DNA from: Chitinophagales bacterium
Lineage (GTDB): Bacteria > Bacteroidota > Bacteroidia > Chitinophagales > Chitinophagaceae
Length of the DNA: 64,000 nt
NCBI GenBank assembly: GCA_020636505.1
Contig: JACJXR010000001.1
Coordinates: 434,001-498,000, forward strand
Direction: 5' to 3'
The notes below the pieces were generated by a model. That model had not been told where the DNA came from. It saw only the letters and a program-made list of their open reading frames with translations, and made no database searches. Shown one piece after another: positions 25,847 to 34,763 of this stretch. A program made the position numbers and the translations under genes. Each line of letters starts with the position of its first letter. Position 1 is the stretch's first letter.

Positions 25847-28800
25847 TTACAGTTCGTCTCCGTTTGCCACCGGAACTGTAATGTAGAATGTCGTTCCCTT
25901 ACCCGGCATGGTTTCAAAACGTATCGTACCCTTCCAAAACTCGATTATCTTTTTGGTCATGGCCAAACCCAGCCCTGTACCCGAACTCTTTGTGGTAAAG
26001 TAAGGCTGAAATATTCTACTCATTGCATCTTCTTCGATACCCTTACCGTTATCCTTAAATGCTATCAAAGCATCGCTACCTTCTGTGGTTATCGATACAA
26101 CCACCGCGCCTTCTCTTTCTTCAGGAATTGCTTGTACTGCATTTTCCAACAAATTGTTACATACACGAAGTAACTGGCTCTTATCGGTATATACCATCAG
26201 TGGCTTATCATACTTGTTGAATGTAACAGTCACCTCGCTTTGGTTGCGGTAAAGGTCAACCGTTTTCTGTAACAGGTCATTCAAATCAAATTTCTCAGGG
26301 CGTGCTTCCGGCATCTTGGCGAAGTTGGAAAACTCCGATGCTATGTACGACAGATTCTCTATCTGCTCTATCAAAGATTCAGATACCTTCTTAGCCAACT
26401 CTTCCACATTCGGGTAGTTGTTCTTCAACGCTTGTTGCAAGTACTGAATGTTCAGCTTCATCGGTGTAAGCGGGTTCTTAATTTCGTGTGCCACTTGCTG
26501 CGCCATCTCTCTCCATGCACCCTCACGTTCGCTCTGTGCCAACAATTTTGCGTTCTCCTCTGCTTTCTTCACCATCCGGTTATACTCGCTAACCAACAAT
26601 CCTATTTCGTCGTCATAAGGCCAATCGACCGGTTCGTTCTTACTCAGGCTGAATCGACTGAAGCTCTTGATCACCACACTCAACGACTTGGTTATCCAAC
26701 GTGTTATGAATACAGTCAGTACGCCTGAAAGCAGGAACACGAAGGCGTATAAGTTTATCAACCCGACAACGATACCCGATATCTGATAGTTCAATTCTTT
26801 TTCGGATGAGAAAAACGGGATGTTGAGGTACCCTAAAGTCATACCCTCTTTGTTACGCAACGGCTTATAGCTGGAGATATACGACAGTTGACCGATATAC
26901 TCATCTTGTATCAAAAACTGATTGCCCAACGTAACAAGCGCATGATATGCGGTAGGGTTAATTATTCTTGCAAACAACGACCTATCATAAATACCTTCTT
27001 GCGAAGTGACGTTGAGCACGCCACTTGCGTAGTATAAGTTGATATCTATCTTCTGTGCGTTGGCGAGCCCCGTTATAAAATATCTGAACCTTGTATCTGC
27101 AACCTCTTTGTTGAAAGACTTATTATCAGCCATTGCGTTGTTCTCTTGCAAATGTTGCAATGTGGCTCTCTCTACAAGCTGCATCACCAACTGCTGCTTG
27201 CGCTTGCTGTTTTGCTTGTACTGATAGGTAAAGAACAATATCGTGATGACACCGATGATGATGAAAGACACGAACACGATACCCAGGAAGGAAATATGTA
27301 TGCGTCGTCTTAGTGTGAAGCTGATTATTTTTTCGCCGGCACTCTTTCTTGCAAAGTATTGCTGATAGAGCGTATAGAACAACGAAACAAGGAACACGAT
27401 CATTTGTATTCCGAATAAATAAGAGAACAGTGTTATGCTCTCCAACCAAAGTCTATGATCACGCATGACGATTACAGTCTTCTCATCTTCCGTTTTCAAC
27501 TTCAGTTCCGAAGAGCCTGCATATTCTACGAATCGAGAGTCTTCTGTCAACGTATCACGTAAGTAGATAGGGAAATTGTAATCACTGGTTTGCGTAATGA
27601 GCTTGTTGTTTACATACACACCGTAAGAATAACCCTCTGCATTACGCTCCCCTCGCACAGAACCCGGTTGCAACAACTCAGGATAAACGGATTCACCGGT
27701 CGACTCTTTTACCGCCAAGTCGACAAAGGCATGGCCTATTACCCTTCTGTGTGCACTGTCACCTACCTCAATAGGGATATACGCTATATAATAATGGGCG
27801 TCGGTGGCATTCTTCCTGTAATACAAATGCTGTGTGAACGTAAAATTGCTTTCACGAACTCTGCTGACCAAGGCATTATAGCTCAACGTATCATCATTAT
27901 ACAATGCCCAACCACCGGCGTTGTACAGTAACACTTTGGATGAATACTTATTGAAGTGGCCACCGAGATATAATGCGTCGAAACGCTCGTCCAATTCGTT
28001 TCTTTTTGTACGCCCTGGACTTTTGAAAAATGCCCTTACAACAGGATCGTTTTGAATATCCTCACCTATCTTTTTAAACGTGTATTCGGTGATATCATCA
28101 CGCTGTTGAGCGATCTTTTCGGCAAAACGTATTCTTGCATCCTGCTCCTTCACATAATTGAAATACTGCAACACTGCAGTACAAAAAGCAATGACAAACG
28201 CAGCCCAGAATATCATTTGTGGTGCAAACAGGTCTGCATCCAAAGACAGCTTGTTTACATCCAACAGAATTATCATCAGCAACAACCACAACAACATGAG
28301 GTATGCTATCTGCTCATCCGCAGCCGCATCGCTTATAAAGAACAGTGCCAAGCCCATAACAACTATCAACAAATAGCGTAGCCATTTTTGATTGATAAGT
28401 ATCCTTAACTGTGTACTTAGTATATATACAACGATGAAGGAACCTGTTGTGATGATACTTACTATAAACAGCCCCACTATCGTATATGTGGATATGGTAT
28501 AGAAGTGGCTTACGTCAAAAGATATTTTGGAGTCGGTAACAAGTGTGCTGATGATATTGATAAACGCAAAGCAGTATAATATCATCAAGCCTGCTGTCAC
28601 CACAGCCATCACCCATTTTGTAAGCGTATTGAGCTTTACATCTTTCAAAATATCAATGCGCGCATGTCTTACGATAAAAGCAACCACCCATAAAAAGAGC
28701 AGTGCATTCATCAACAAATGCCCCAACGAACGAAGAATAAGGCTTGACGCATATAGTTGCGGATTGAACAATTTGATATGAGACAAATTGAACGGCAACC

Positions 28801-29632
28801 CGAAATAATAAACGGAGACCTCCACTCCTATTACGACTCCACACAACAATAAGAACCCTTCCCAAAATGAACGTTTGGAAGACAGCCTGGCCGCCAACAA
28901 CTGTATCCAAAACACACTGAACAGTATCGCCAATATCACGATGAACTTCATGGTATTACCGGGCTCCCATACAGGCAGTGTCGTGTTGCTGAAGTTCAGA
29001 TAAAAAAGTCCCTTACCATCGTTGTCTGTTACGGCAAAGGCATTGTCCGATTTACGGGTTGCGATATTTGTATTGACAGGTATATAGTCCGCCGCATCGA
29101 AAGAAGAATGTAGATAGTTGTTCTCAAATGGATAGTGTGTGACTATCGGGTATAGTATCGCCAACTGTTCGCCCTCGTTCAAAAACTTGGGCGTCAAGCA
29201 TTGCTTGAAAAACGTACCGCGCTCGTTCCGATATATGCCTCCTTTTTCGGAAGAAGGTGGTGTAATGCAATCCACCAGCACTTTGTTGCTATTCCAAAAA
29301 ACAATGGTATCGTTTCGGTAAGCATATATTCCATAAGGCTGATTGGATAATCTACTGACATCGGAAGCAGAAAGGTCATTGCTGAATATTCTTTTTATCA
29401 AGTCCTCGTCGCCTATCAATTGCCCGAACAACGATTGCTTGTTGTTTAGGTCAATGGAAACCGTTTCAGCCATACGAGCGGGAGTAATAGCAACACTCTT
29501 CTGGTAGTATCTGGCATATGCCAGGCCCCAAAATACTATGGCCAATATCAGCCAGCCCCGATATGGATAGTTTTTAAACACTTGATTATTCCAACTCTTT
29601 TGCTTTGTTCCATAAGGCGTCCATTTCCTCAA
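25847..29632 (-). CDS. Large NtrY-like membrane histidine kinase
   Basis: Up to 1261 residues. The ATG at 29632 overlaps the mazG end by 47 bp; a GTG at 29581 (product beginning MFKNYPYRGWLILAIVFWG) lies just after the mazG stop and is an equally good start. The N-terminal half has a helix, an extracytoplasmic domain, about seven helices (residues 230-480), another sensor region and two more helices. A HAMP domain then precedes the HisKA box WREMAQQVAHEIKNPLTPMK (His near 1048) and an HATPase domain with NLLENAVQAIP, DNGKGI, FTTKSSGTGLGLAM. HEIKNPLTP is typical of NtrY kinases, which pair with NtrC-type regulators. The only such regulator in the window is at 13716. Confidence 0.9.
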   Translation of the reverse strand: MRKWTPYGTKQKSWNNQVFKNYPYRGWLILAIVFWGLAYARYYQKSVAITPARMAETVSIDLNNKQSLFGQLIGDEDLIKRIFSNDLSASDVSRLSNQPYGIYAYRNDTIVFWNSNKVLVDCITPPSSEKGGIYRNERGTFFKQCLTPKFLNEGEQLAILYPIVTHYPFENNYLHSSFDAADYIPVNTNIATRKSDNAFAVTDNDGKGLFYLNFSNTTLPVWEPGNTMKFIVILAILFSVFWIQLLAARLSSKRSFWEGFLLLCGVVIGVEVSVYYFGLPFNLSHIKLFNPQLYASSLILRSLGHLLMNALLFLWVVAFIVRHARIDILKDVKLNTLTKWVMAVVTAGLMILYCFAFINIISTLVTDSKISFDVSHFYTISTYTIVGLFIVSIITTGSFIVVYILSTQLRILINQKWLRYLLIVVMGLALFFISDAAADEQIAYLMLLWLLLMIILLDVNKLSLDADLFAPQMIFWAAFVIAFCTAVLQYFNYVKEQDARIRFAEKIAQQRDDITEYTFKKIGEDIQNDPVVRAFFKSPGRTKRNELDERFDALYLGGHFNKYSSKVLLYNAGGWALYNDDTLSYNALVSRVRESNFTFTQHLYYRKNATDAHYYIAYIPIEVGDSAHRRVIGHAFVDLAVKESTGESVYPELLQPGSVRGERNAEGYSYGVYVNNKLITQTSDYNFPIYLRDTLTEDSRFVEYAGSSELKLKTEDEKTVIVMRDHRLWLESITLFSYLFGIQMIVFLVSLFYTLYQQYFARKSAGEKIISFTLRRRIHISFLGIVFVSFIIIGVITILFFTYQYKQNSKRKQQLVMQLVERATLQHLQENNAMADNKSFNKEVADTRFRYFITGLANAQKIDINLYYASGVLNVTSQEGIYDRSLFARIINPTAYHALVTLGNQFLIQDEYIGQLSYISSYKPLRNKEGMTLGYLNIPFFSSEKELNYQISGIVVGLINLYAFVFLLSGVLTVFITRWITKSLSVVIKSFSRFSLSKNEPVDWPYDDEIGLLVSEYNRMVKKAEENAKLLAQSEREGAWREMAQQVAHEIKNPLTPMKLNIQYLQQALKNNYPNVEELAKKVSESLIEQIENLSYIASEFSNFAKMPEARPEKFDLNDLLQKTVDLYRNQSEVTVTFNKYDKPLMVYTDKSQLLRVCNNLLENAVQAIPEEREGAVVVSITTEGSDALIAFKDNGKGIEEDAMSRIFQPYFTTKSSGTGLGLAMTKKIIEFWKGTIRFETMPGKGTTFYITVPVANGDEL

Positions 29633-30350
29633 GTGTCATATCCAACAGGGCCTTATTTTGTTCCGCAGCTATTTTCTCAATATGTTGAAAACGGCGGATG
29701 AATTTTTTATTTGTTCTTTCCAGCGCGAGTTCCGGATCCACTTTCACAAAACGTGCATAGTTGACCAATGCGAACAACACATCGCCAAACTCCTCTTCTA
29801 TTTTTTGCTCATTGCCCTCACCAACCGCTTCGTACAATTCGTTTATCTCCTCGTCCACCTTCTCCTTCACTTGATCGACGGTATCCCACTCAAAACCGAC
29901 TTGCTTTGTTTTCTCTTGCAACCTAAGCGCCTTAACCACGGCAGGCAACGATTGTGGCACTCCTCCAAGTATAGACTTCTTCCCTTCGTTCAGCTTTATC
30001 TGTTCCCAGTTTTGCTTTACCTGCTCTTCATCTTCTGCCACTACATTACTATATATATGCGGATGACGCGCTACCAATTTGTTACAAACCGTTTCAATCA
30101 CATCGTCCAATGTAAATATTCCTTTTTCCGAACCTATCCTACTGTAAAAGACAATATGCAACAGCAAGTCTCCCAACTCCTCCTTTAAACCGTCCCAATC
30201 TTCATCGGTGATGGCATCGGCCAGCTCGTATGTTTCTTCTATTGTTAGTGGCCTGAGTGTTTGTATGGTTTGCTTTTTATCCCAGGGACATTGTTCCCTG
30301 AGTTCATCCATTATCTTCCTTAATCTTTCAAGTGATTTCGAGTATTGCAT
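29586..30350 (-). CDS. mazG: Nucleoside triphosphate pyrophosphohydrolase
   Basis: A 254-residue protein with two MazG helical units. The first holds EQCPWDKKQTIQTLRPLTIEE and the metal-binding EETYELADAI...LKEELGDLLLHIVFYS; the second has the shorter EEEFGDVLFALVNYARFVKVDP and RTNKKFIRRFQHIE. It hydrolyses noncanonical or excess NTPs to NMP and pyrophosphate in the cytoplasm. It sits between ubiX (3 bp upstream) and the kinase gene, which overlaps or abuts its 3' end, so the three form one operon. Confidence 0.95.
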   Translation of the reverse strand: MQYSKSLERLRKIMDELREQCPWDKKQTIQTLRPLTIEETYELADAITDEDWDGLKEELGDLLLHIVFYSRIGSEKGIFTLDDVIETVCNKLVARHPHIYSNVVAEDEEQVKQNWEQIKLNEGKKSILGGVPQSLPAVVKALRLQEKTKQVGFEWDTVDQVKEKVDEEINELYEAVGEGNEQKIEEEFGDVLFALVNYARFVKVDPELALERTNKKFIRRFQHIEKIAAEQNKALLDMTLEEMDALWNKAKELE

Positions 30351-30353
30351 ATT

Positions 30354-30911
30354 TTAGTCTTCCTGCCATTTATAACCGGCCACATTCAGCCCCATGAGTT
30401 GTAGCACCCTGTGTACAACAGTATATGCCACATCTTCCATCGATTGTGGGTTGCTGTAAAAAGAAGGAGTTGCCGGGCAAATGATACCTCCGGCCTCCGT
30501 TATGGCGGTCATGTTTTTCAGTTGTATCAAATTGTAAGGTGTCTCCCTTACCACACATATCAACTTTCTACGTTCTTTAAGCATCACATCTGCAGCACGT
30601 GTCACAAGGTCATTACTTATACCTGCGGCTATTCTGCCGACCGTACCCATACTGCAAGGACAAATAACCAATGCTTCATATGTTGAGCTGCCCGATGCGA
30701 AAGGGGCCATAAAATCGTTCTTATCCCAAACCCTAAAAGGATATTGCTCATAGTCTTTATTGGCAAGCTCATGTTGCCATACGGTGTAGGCGTTGTCCGA
30801 CCATACCACACTCACTTCTGTGAGCTTGTCGCCAAGCTGCTGCAACTTGTCCAACAACACCTTTGCATATACCGAACCACTGGCACCTGTCACTGCTACT
30901 ACTACCTTCAT
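30354..30911 (-). CDS. ubiX: UbiX-family flavin prenyltransferase
   Basis: A 185-residue protein starting MKVVVAVTGASGSVYAKVLL, the UbiX FMN-binding opening. Later words are PFASGSSTYEALVICPCSMGTVGRIAAG, DVMLKERRKLICVVRETP and GGIICPATPSFYSNP, all family signatures. UbiX prenylates FMN to make the cofactor for UbiD-type decarboxylases. No ubiD is in the window. The presence of mqnC at 54186 makes a role in the later decarboxylation step of futalosine-route menaquinone synthesis possible; this is inference. It is the first gene of the ubiX-mazG-kinase run. Confidence 0.93.
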   Translation of the reverse strand: MKVVVAVTGASGSVYAKVLLDKLQQLGDKLTEVSVVWSDNAYTVWQHELANKDYEQYPFRVWDKNDFMAPFASGSSTYEALVICPCSMGTVGRIAAGISNDLVTRAADVMLKERRKLICVVRETPYNLIQLKNMTAITEAGGIICPATPSFYSNPQSMEDVAYTVVHRVLQLMGLNVAGYKWQED

Positions 30912-30944
30912 ATATACACAATATTAAATATCACAAGACTTTAA

Positions 30945-30952
30945 CAAAGCTA
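30945..30952 (-). promoter_or_regulatory. Promoter of the ubiX-mazG-kinase operon, -7 element
   Basis: Minus-strand TAGCTTTG matches TAnnTTTG exactly, 33 bp before the ubiX ATG. Confidence 0.55.
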
Positions 30953-30994
30953 CATGGAAATAATTGTAAATTCGTAGGATTGAATTTAACAGGT

Positions 30995-31531
30995 ATGAAA
31001 TACATCTCAACACTATTATTGGCGGTATTGTTCGGCACTTTTGCGATTGCCGGTGAGAATGACGGAAAGGGCATCAAGTGGATGAACTGGGAAGAGGTAC
31101 AGGTGGCCATGAAGAAAGAGCCTAAGAAAGTATGGGTGGACGTGTATACCGATTGGTGCGGTTGGTGCAAGGTGATGGATAAGAAAACTTACAGCAACCC
31201 CGAGGTGATCAAATACATGAACGAGCATTTCTACGCAGTTAAGTTCAACGCGGAAGGTCGTGATGATATTCGCTTCATGGGTACAACATTCAGCTTCGAG
31301 CCACAATACAAAGCCAATAAGTTGGCGGTGGAATTGATGAGGGGACAAATGTCTTACCCTACCAACGTATTCATGGAAAAACATTTCCAAAATCCATCTC
31401 CTATTCCGGGATATCAAGGTGTTCCTCAAATGGAACTGATACTCAAATATCTTGCAGAGGATACTTATAAGACCGTCAAGTTCGACGAGTATCAAAAGAC
31501 ATTCACACCTTCTTGGCAAGAAGGCAGCTAA
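30995..31531 (+). CDS. Exported thioredoxin-domain protein (DUF255-like/Trx)
   Basis: A 178-residue protein; the ATG at 30995 gives a signal peptide (KYISTLLLAVLFGTFAIAG), whereas the longer frame upstream is not credible. The thioredoxin fold is clear: KKVWVDVYTDWCGWCKVMDK with active-site C55-x-x-C58, then NPEVIKYMNEHFYAVKFNAE and the cis-proline region SYPTNVFME. It should be a periplasmic or membrane-side disulfide reductase. It is convergent with nth (4 bp between stops). Confidence 0.9.
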   Translation: MKYISTLLLAVLFGTFAIAGENDGKGIKWMNWEEVQVAMKKEPKKVWVDVYTDWCGWCKVMDKKTYSNPEVIKYMNEHFYAVKFNAEGRDDIRFMGTTFSFEPQYKANKLAVELMRGQMSYPTNVFMEKHFQNPSPIPGYQGVPQMELILKYLAEDTYKTVKFDEYQKTFTPSWQEGS

Positions 31532-31535
31532 GTCC

Positions 31536-32192
31536 TTACTTCGCGATAATGTGTTTCATATCGGTTTTGTAGAACTTACACATTGATGTAAGGCCACACT
31601 TCCCACATTTGGGATTACGTGCAAGGCAAGTATATCTGCCGTGTAATATCAACCAATGATGCGCTTTGTGTATCAACTCTTGGGGAAAGTATTTTATCAA
31701 TTGTTGTTCGGCCTGCAACGGGTTCTTTGCATTCGTTGTCAATCCAAGTCTTGCTGACACACGAAACACATGTGTATCCACCGCCATGTTCGGTTGATTG
31801 AATATGACAGAGGTGATGACATTAGCTGTTTTTCTTCCTACTCCCGGCAGTTTCACCAACTCATCCACACTATCAGGCACTTCGCTGTTGTATTCTTCCA
31901 CCAACATTTTGCCCATACCCAACAGGTGTTTGGTCTTGTTGTTGGCAAAGGTTACGCTTCTTATCAATGGCTCCACATCATCGAATGTGGCCTCAGCCAA
32001 CATTTCAGGAGTAGGGAATCGATTAAAGAGTTCGGGTGTTACTATGTTCACCCTTTTGTCCGTACACTGTGCCGATAAAATAACTGCCACCAGCAGCTCG
32101 TAGGGATTGCGATAATGCAATTCCGTTTCGGCCTCCGGCATATGCTTTTGGAAATAGTCTATTACAAACTCGTAACGTTCTTTCTTGGTCAT
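31536..32192 (-). CDS. nth: Endonuclease III (DNA glycosylase/AP lyase)
   Basis: A 218-residue base-excision repair enzyme for oxidised pyrimidines. The helix-hairpin-helix LPGVGRKTANVI holds catalytic K121, and D139 is in VDTHVFRVSARLGL; these align with the E. coli K120/D138 pair. The 4Fe-4S ligands C189, C196, C199 and C205 have the C-x6-C-x2-C-x5-C spacing. AQCTDKRVN near residue 41 is also typical. Its ATG lies directly after the T-run of a hairpin at 32201-32232, an unusual arrangement discussed in the findings. Confidence 0.97.
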   Translation of the reverse strand: MTKKERYEFVIDYFQKHMPEAETELHYRNPYELLVAVILSAQCTDKRVNIVTPELFNRFPTPEMLAEATFDDVEPLIRSVTFANNKTKHLLGMGKMLVEEYNSEVPDSVDELVKLPGVGRKTANVITSVIFNQPNMAVDTHVFRVSARLGLTTNAKNPLQAEQQLIKYFPQELIHKAHHWLILHGRYTCLARNPKCGKCGLTSMCKFYKTDMKHIIAK

Positions 32193-32200
32193 AAAAAATC

Positions 32201-32232
32201 AACCTGTTATTCCACCACGAAAATAACAGGTT
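32201..32232 (-). terminator. Intrinsic terminator after msrB, touching the nth start
   Basis: The arms AACCTGTTATT and AATAACAGGTT are perfect 11-bp complements. Read on the minus strand the stem is followed by GATTTTTT and then directly by the nth ATG. The loop region contains TATTTTCG, a 7/8 match to the promoter -7 element. Confidence 0.75.
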
Positions 32233-32264
32233 AATTTAAGTTATCTATTCTGTATCGTAGACCG

Positions 32265-32786
32265 CTACTCCGAATCAGGAACAAAATCCAATACCGCAGA
32301 GTTCATGCAGAAGCGTTTGCCCGTCGGTGGAGGACCGTCATCGAAGATATGTCCGAGGTGAGAATCACAACGTGCGCATGTCACCTCAGTACGTACCATA
32401 CCATGCGAGCGGTCTTCTGTGTACACTACCGCATTCGGCCTGTCTGCTTTAAAGAAACTCGGCCACCCGCAGCTGCTGGCAAACTTTGCATCTGAACGGA
32501 AAAGATGATTACCACAAACAGCACAGTAGTATTCACCTTTTGAATCTGTTTTATAATACTTACCGGTGAAAGCATACTCAGTGCCCTTTTCGCGAGCAAT
32601 ATAGTATACCTCTTTAGGTAATATCTTTTTCCATTCAGCGTCGCTCACGTTGAGCTTGGTCGTGTCGGTACGCGAATAGTACGGATTGTCTTTCTTAGTG
32701 TCCATATCTGTTCTCATTTGAGCATTGGTACATTGAACAAACAGCAAGGTGCTGCATAATGTGAATATAATATTGAAATACCTCAT
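32265..32786 (-). CDS. msrB: Peptide-methionine (R)-S-oxide reductase, lipoprotein form
   Basis: A 173-residue protein with an exported N-terminus and a likely lipobox LLFVQC (C19), so probably envelope-anchored. The MsrB domain spans about 45-170: zinc ligands C88/C91 (YYCAVCGNHLF) and C137/C140 (VTCARCDSH), SSCGWPSFF near residue 106, and the catalytic cysteine C160 in KRFCMNSAVLDF. It reduces the R-form of methionine sulfoxide in oxidised proteins. No msrA is adjacent. It is followed by a strong terminator before nth. Confidence 0.94.
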   Translation of the reverse strand: MRYFNIIFTLCSTLLFVQCTNAQMRTDMDTKKDNPYYSRTDTTKLNVSDAEWKKILPKEVYYIAREKGTEYAFTGKYYKTDSKGEYYCAVCGNHLFRSDAKFASSCGWPSFFKADRPNAVVYTEDRSHGMVRTEVTCARCDSHLGHIFDDGPPPTGKRFCMNSAVLDFVPDSE

Positions 32787-32920
32787 AGTTGCTTTTGTTT
32801 TTTATCTACGTGATACAGACGTTTAAGGTTGTCGTTTATTTGTTAAACCTATGTAAACTTCCGTGTTTATGATTAAAGTCATTATAAAGACGAACGAAGC
32901 GCAATAACTTTACAAACCAT

Positions 32921-34201
32921 ATGGAAGCAAAGTATGTATCCGCCGAAGAGGCCGTATCCATTGTAGAAAGCGGCAATCGAGTATTCATTCATGGCAGCGC
33001 AGCAACACCGCTACATCTTGTAAACCAATTGTTGAAACGTGCAGGAACCATAAACAATGTGGAGCTGATAGCCATCAGCACTTACGGAAATATTGAATGG
33101 GATACTCCCCAAGTAAAAGAAAGCTTTTACCTGAACTCTCTATTCGTATCAGCGAATGTTCGGGATTGGGTGAACAGCCCTTATGGTGACTATGTGCCTG
33201 TGTTTTTGAGTGAGATACCCACTTTGTTCAAAGAAAACATACTGCCGTTGGATGTAGCCATAGTACAAGTATCGCCACCGGACCAACATGGATATTGCAC
33301 GCTCGGCACATCGATAGATGCCGCATGGACCGCCGTAAGAACCGCCAAGAAAGTAATAGCACAAGTGAATCCGCAAATGCCGCGCACGCATGGCGATGCA
33401 CACATACACATATCCAAGTTCAACGCGATGGTGTGGGAAGAGGCTGCGCTGCCCGAAGTAGACTATGGCAGTAAGGTGGATGATGTTGCACTGAAGATAG
33501 GTGCACATGTGGCAGAATTGATCGAAGACGGCTCTACACTGCAAATGGGCATCGGCTCCATACCCGACGCGGTATTGCGCTCACTGACCAACCATAAGGG
33601 GTTGGGTATACATACCGAAATGTTCTCCGACGGAGTGATACCATTGGTGGAAAGTGGAGTGATAACCAATGAACATAAAAAGATACGTCCGGGTAAGATA
33701 GTTAGCACATTCACCATGGGTACGCGCAAGTTGTACGACTTTGTGGATGACAACCCGAATATCTCCTTCATGGATGTGGCTTATGTGAATGATACCGCCA
33801 TCATCCGTAAAAATCCCAAAGTAGTGGCCATCAACAGTGCCATAGAAATAGACCTTACAGGGCAGATATGTGCCGACTCATTGGGCACTTATCAGTTTTC
33901 AGGTATTGGCGGGCAAATGGATTTCATGCGTGGCGCATCATTATGCCCCGGAGGTAAGCCTATCATTGCATTACCATCTGTTACAAGAAAGGGCATATCC
34001 CGAATAGCACCTATGTTGAAAGAAGGTGCCGGTGTTGTGACCACTCGCGGACACGCACACTATGTAGTAACCGAGTACGGTGTGGTAAATCTATACGGTA
34101 AGAATATGGAGCAACGCGCCAAGCTGCTTATCAGCATTGCTCACCCCGACCATAGGGAAGATCTGGAGCGTGCATTGTATAACAGGTTCGAGAAGAACTA
34201 G
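32921..34201 (+). CDS. Acetyl-CoA hydrolase/transferase family (4-hydroxybutyrate CoA-transferase-like)
   Basis: A 426-residue class I CoA-transferase. Recognisable words are SGNRVFIHGSAATPLHLV near residue 17, SPPDQHGYCTLGTS, GSTLQMGIGSIPDAVL, GLGIHTEMFSDG (E233 is the likely covalent glutamate) and FSGIGGQMDFMRGA. The length and motif order match AbfT-like enzymes that exchange CoA between acetyl-CoA and short acids. The actual partner acid is unknown. A near-match to the -7 element (TAACTTTA) lies just upstream. It is convergent with the broken SRPBCC gene. Confidence 0.9.
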   Translation: MEAKYVSAEEAVSIVESGNRVFIHGSAATPLHLVNQLLKRAGTINNVELIAISTYGNIEWDTPQVKESFYLNSLFVSANVRDWVNSPYGDYVPVFLSEIPTLFKENILPLDVAIVQVSPPDQHGYCTLGTSIDAAWTAVRTAKKVIAQVNPQMPRTHGDAHIHISKFNAMVWEEAALPEVDYGSKVDDVALKIGAHVAELIEDGSTLQMGIGSIPDAVLRSLTNHKGLGIHTEMFSDGVIPLVESGVITNEHKKIRPGKIVSTFTMGTRKLYDFVDDNPNISFMDVAYVNDTAIIRKNPKVVAINSAIEIDLTGQICADSLGTYQFSGIGGQMDFMRGASLCPGGKPIIALPSVTRKGISRIAPMLKEGAGVVTTRGHAHYVVTEYGVVNLYGKNMEQRAKLLISIAHPDHREDLERALYNRFEKN

Positions 34202-34207
34202 AGAGGT

Positions 34208-34625
34208 TACAAACTCTCTGTGTACTTCCTAAAGTTATCCAATATGGCCTGCCAACCCGCTCTCTGCATGTCCACAGGATTTTCTGTCTCTGCCACAAAG
34301 GTTTCTGACACCTGAGTAACATTGCCCGTATCAGTAAATGTGACGTTCACTTTCCTACCATCCCCAATGGTATAGCTTAAAGCTGATTGGGCACTATATG
34401 GTCGAAAGTACCTCCGAAGTCGAACCCGAAACTGCCGTCCTTTGCTTCCATCCTATAATTGAATGAGCCACCTTCGCGCAAATCGCTTTCAGCCTTAGGA
34501 GTGTGCCAATCCGGGGAAGCATTGTTCCATTGCATTACGTGTTCCGGCTCCGTCCATACTTTCCATACTTTCTCTATGGGTGCATGTACTGTGGTTACAA
34601 CTGTGATTATTGAATCGATAGACAT
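34208..34625 (-). pseudogene. SRPBCC/AHSA1-like gene broken by a frameshift
   Basis: From the ATG at 34625 (MSIDSIITVVTTVHAPIEKV) the protein reads normally through WTEPEHVMQWNNASPDWHTP and FNYRMEAKDGSFGFDFGGTF to HIVPNQL, then hits TAA near 34377. In the next frame the family continues: SYTIGDGRKVNVTFTDTG, then VSETFVAETENPVDMQRAGW and ILDNFRKYTESL, stopping at 34208. Restoring one T in the TTT run at the break would join both halves into a normal protein of about 139 residues. It is therefore a recent pseudogene or a sequencing error in a homopolymer. Confidence 0.85.
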
Positions 34626-34719
34626 TGGTGTTGAATTTATCCGGTACAAAGGTGGTAAAAACCTAAACAAAAAAAGGGTGAAAAAGCGACAATTTTGCGT
34701 GGGTATATTGCAATAAAAA

Positions 34720-34744
34720 ACGGCCGTCATGGTATGACGGCCGT
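34720..34744 (-). terminator. Intrinsic terminator after the M16 peptidase gene
   Basis: ACGGCCGTCAT and ATGACGGCCGT form an 11-bp perfect stem with a 3-nt loop, followed on the minus strand by six T. It ends the thioesterase-M16 transcript. Confidence 0.88.
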
Positions 34745-34763
34745 AAGTTTGTATTATTTCTTT

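Noticed and set aside
34201..34220. AGAGAG/CTCTCT hairpin between the CoA-transferase and the broken SRPBCC gene
   Set aside because: It is a short AT-poor stem over the stop codons without a T-run; probably chance.
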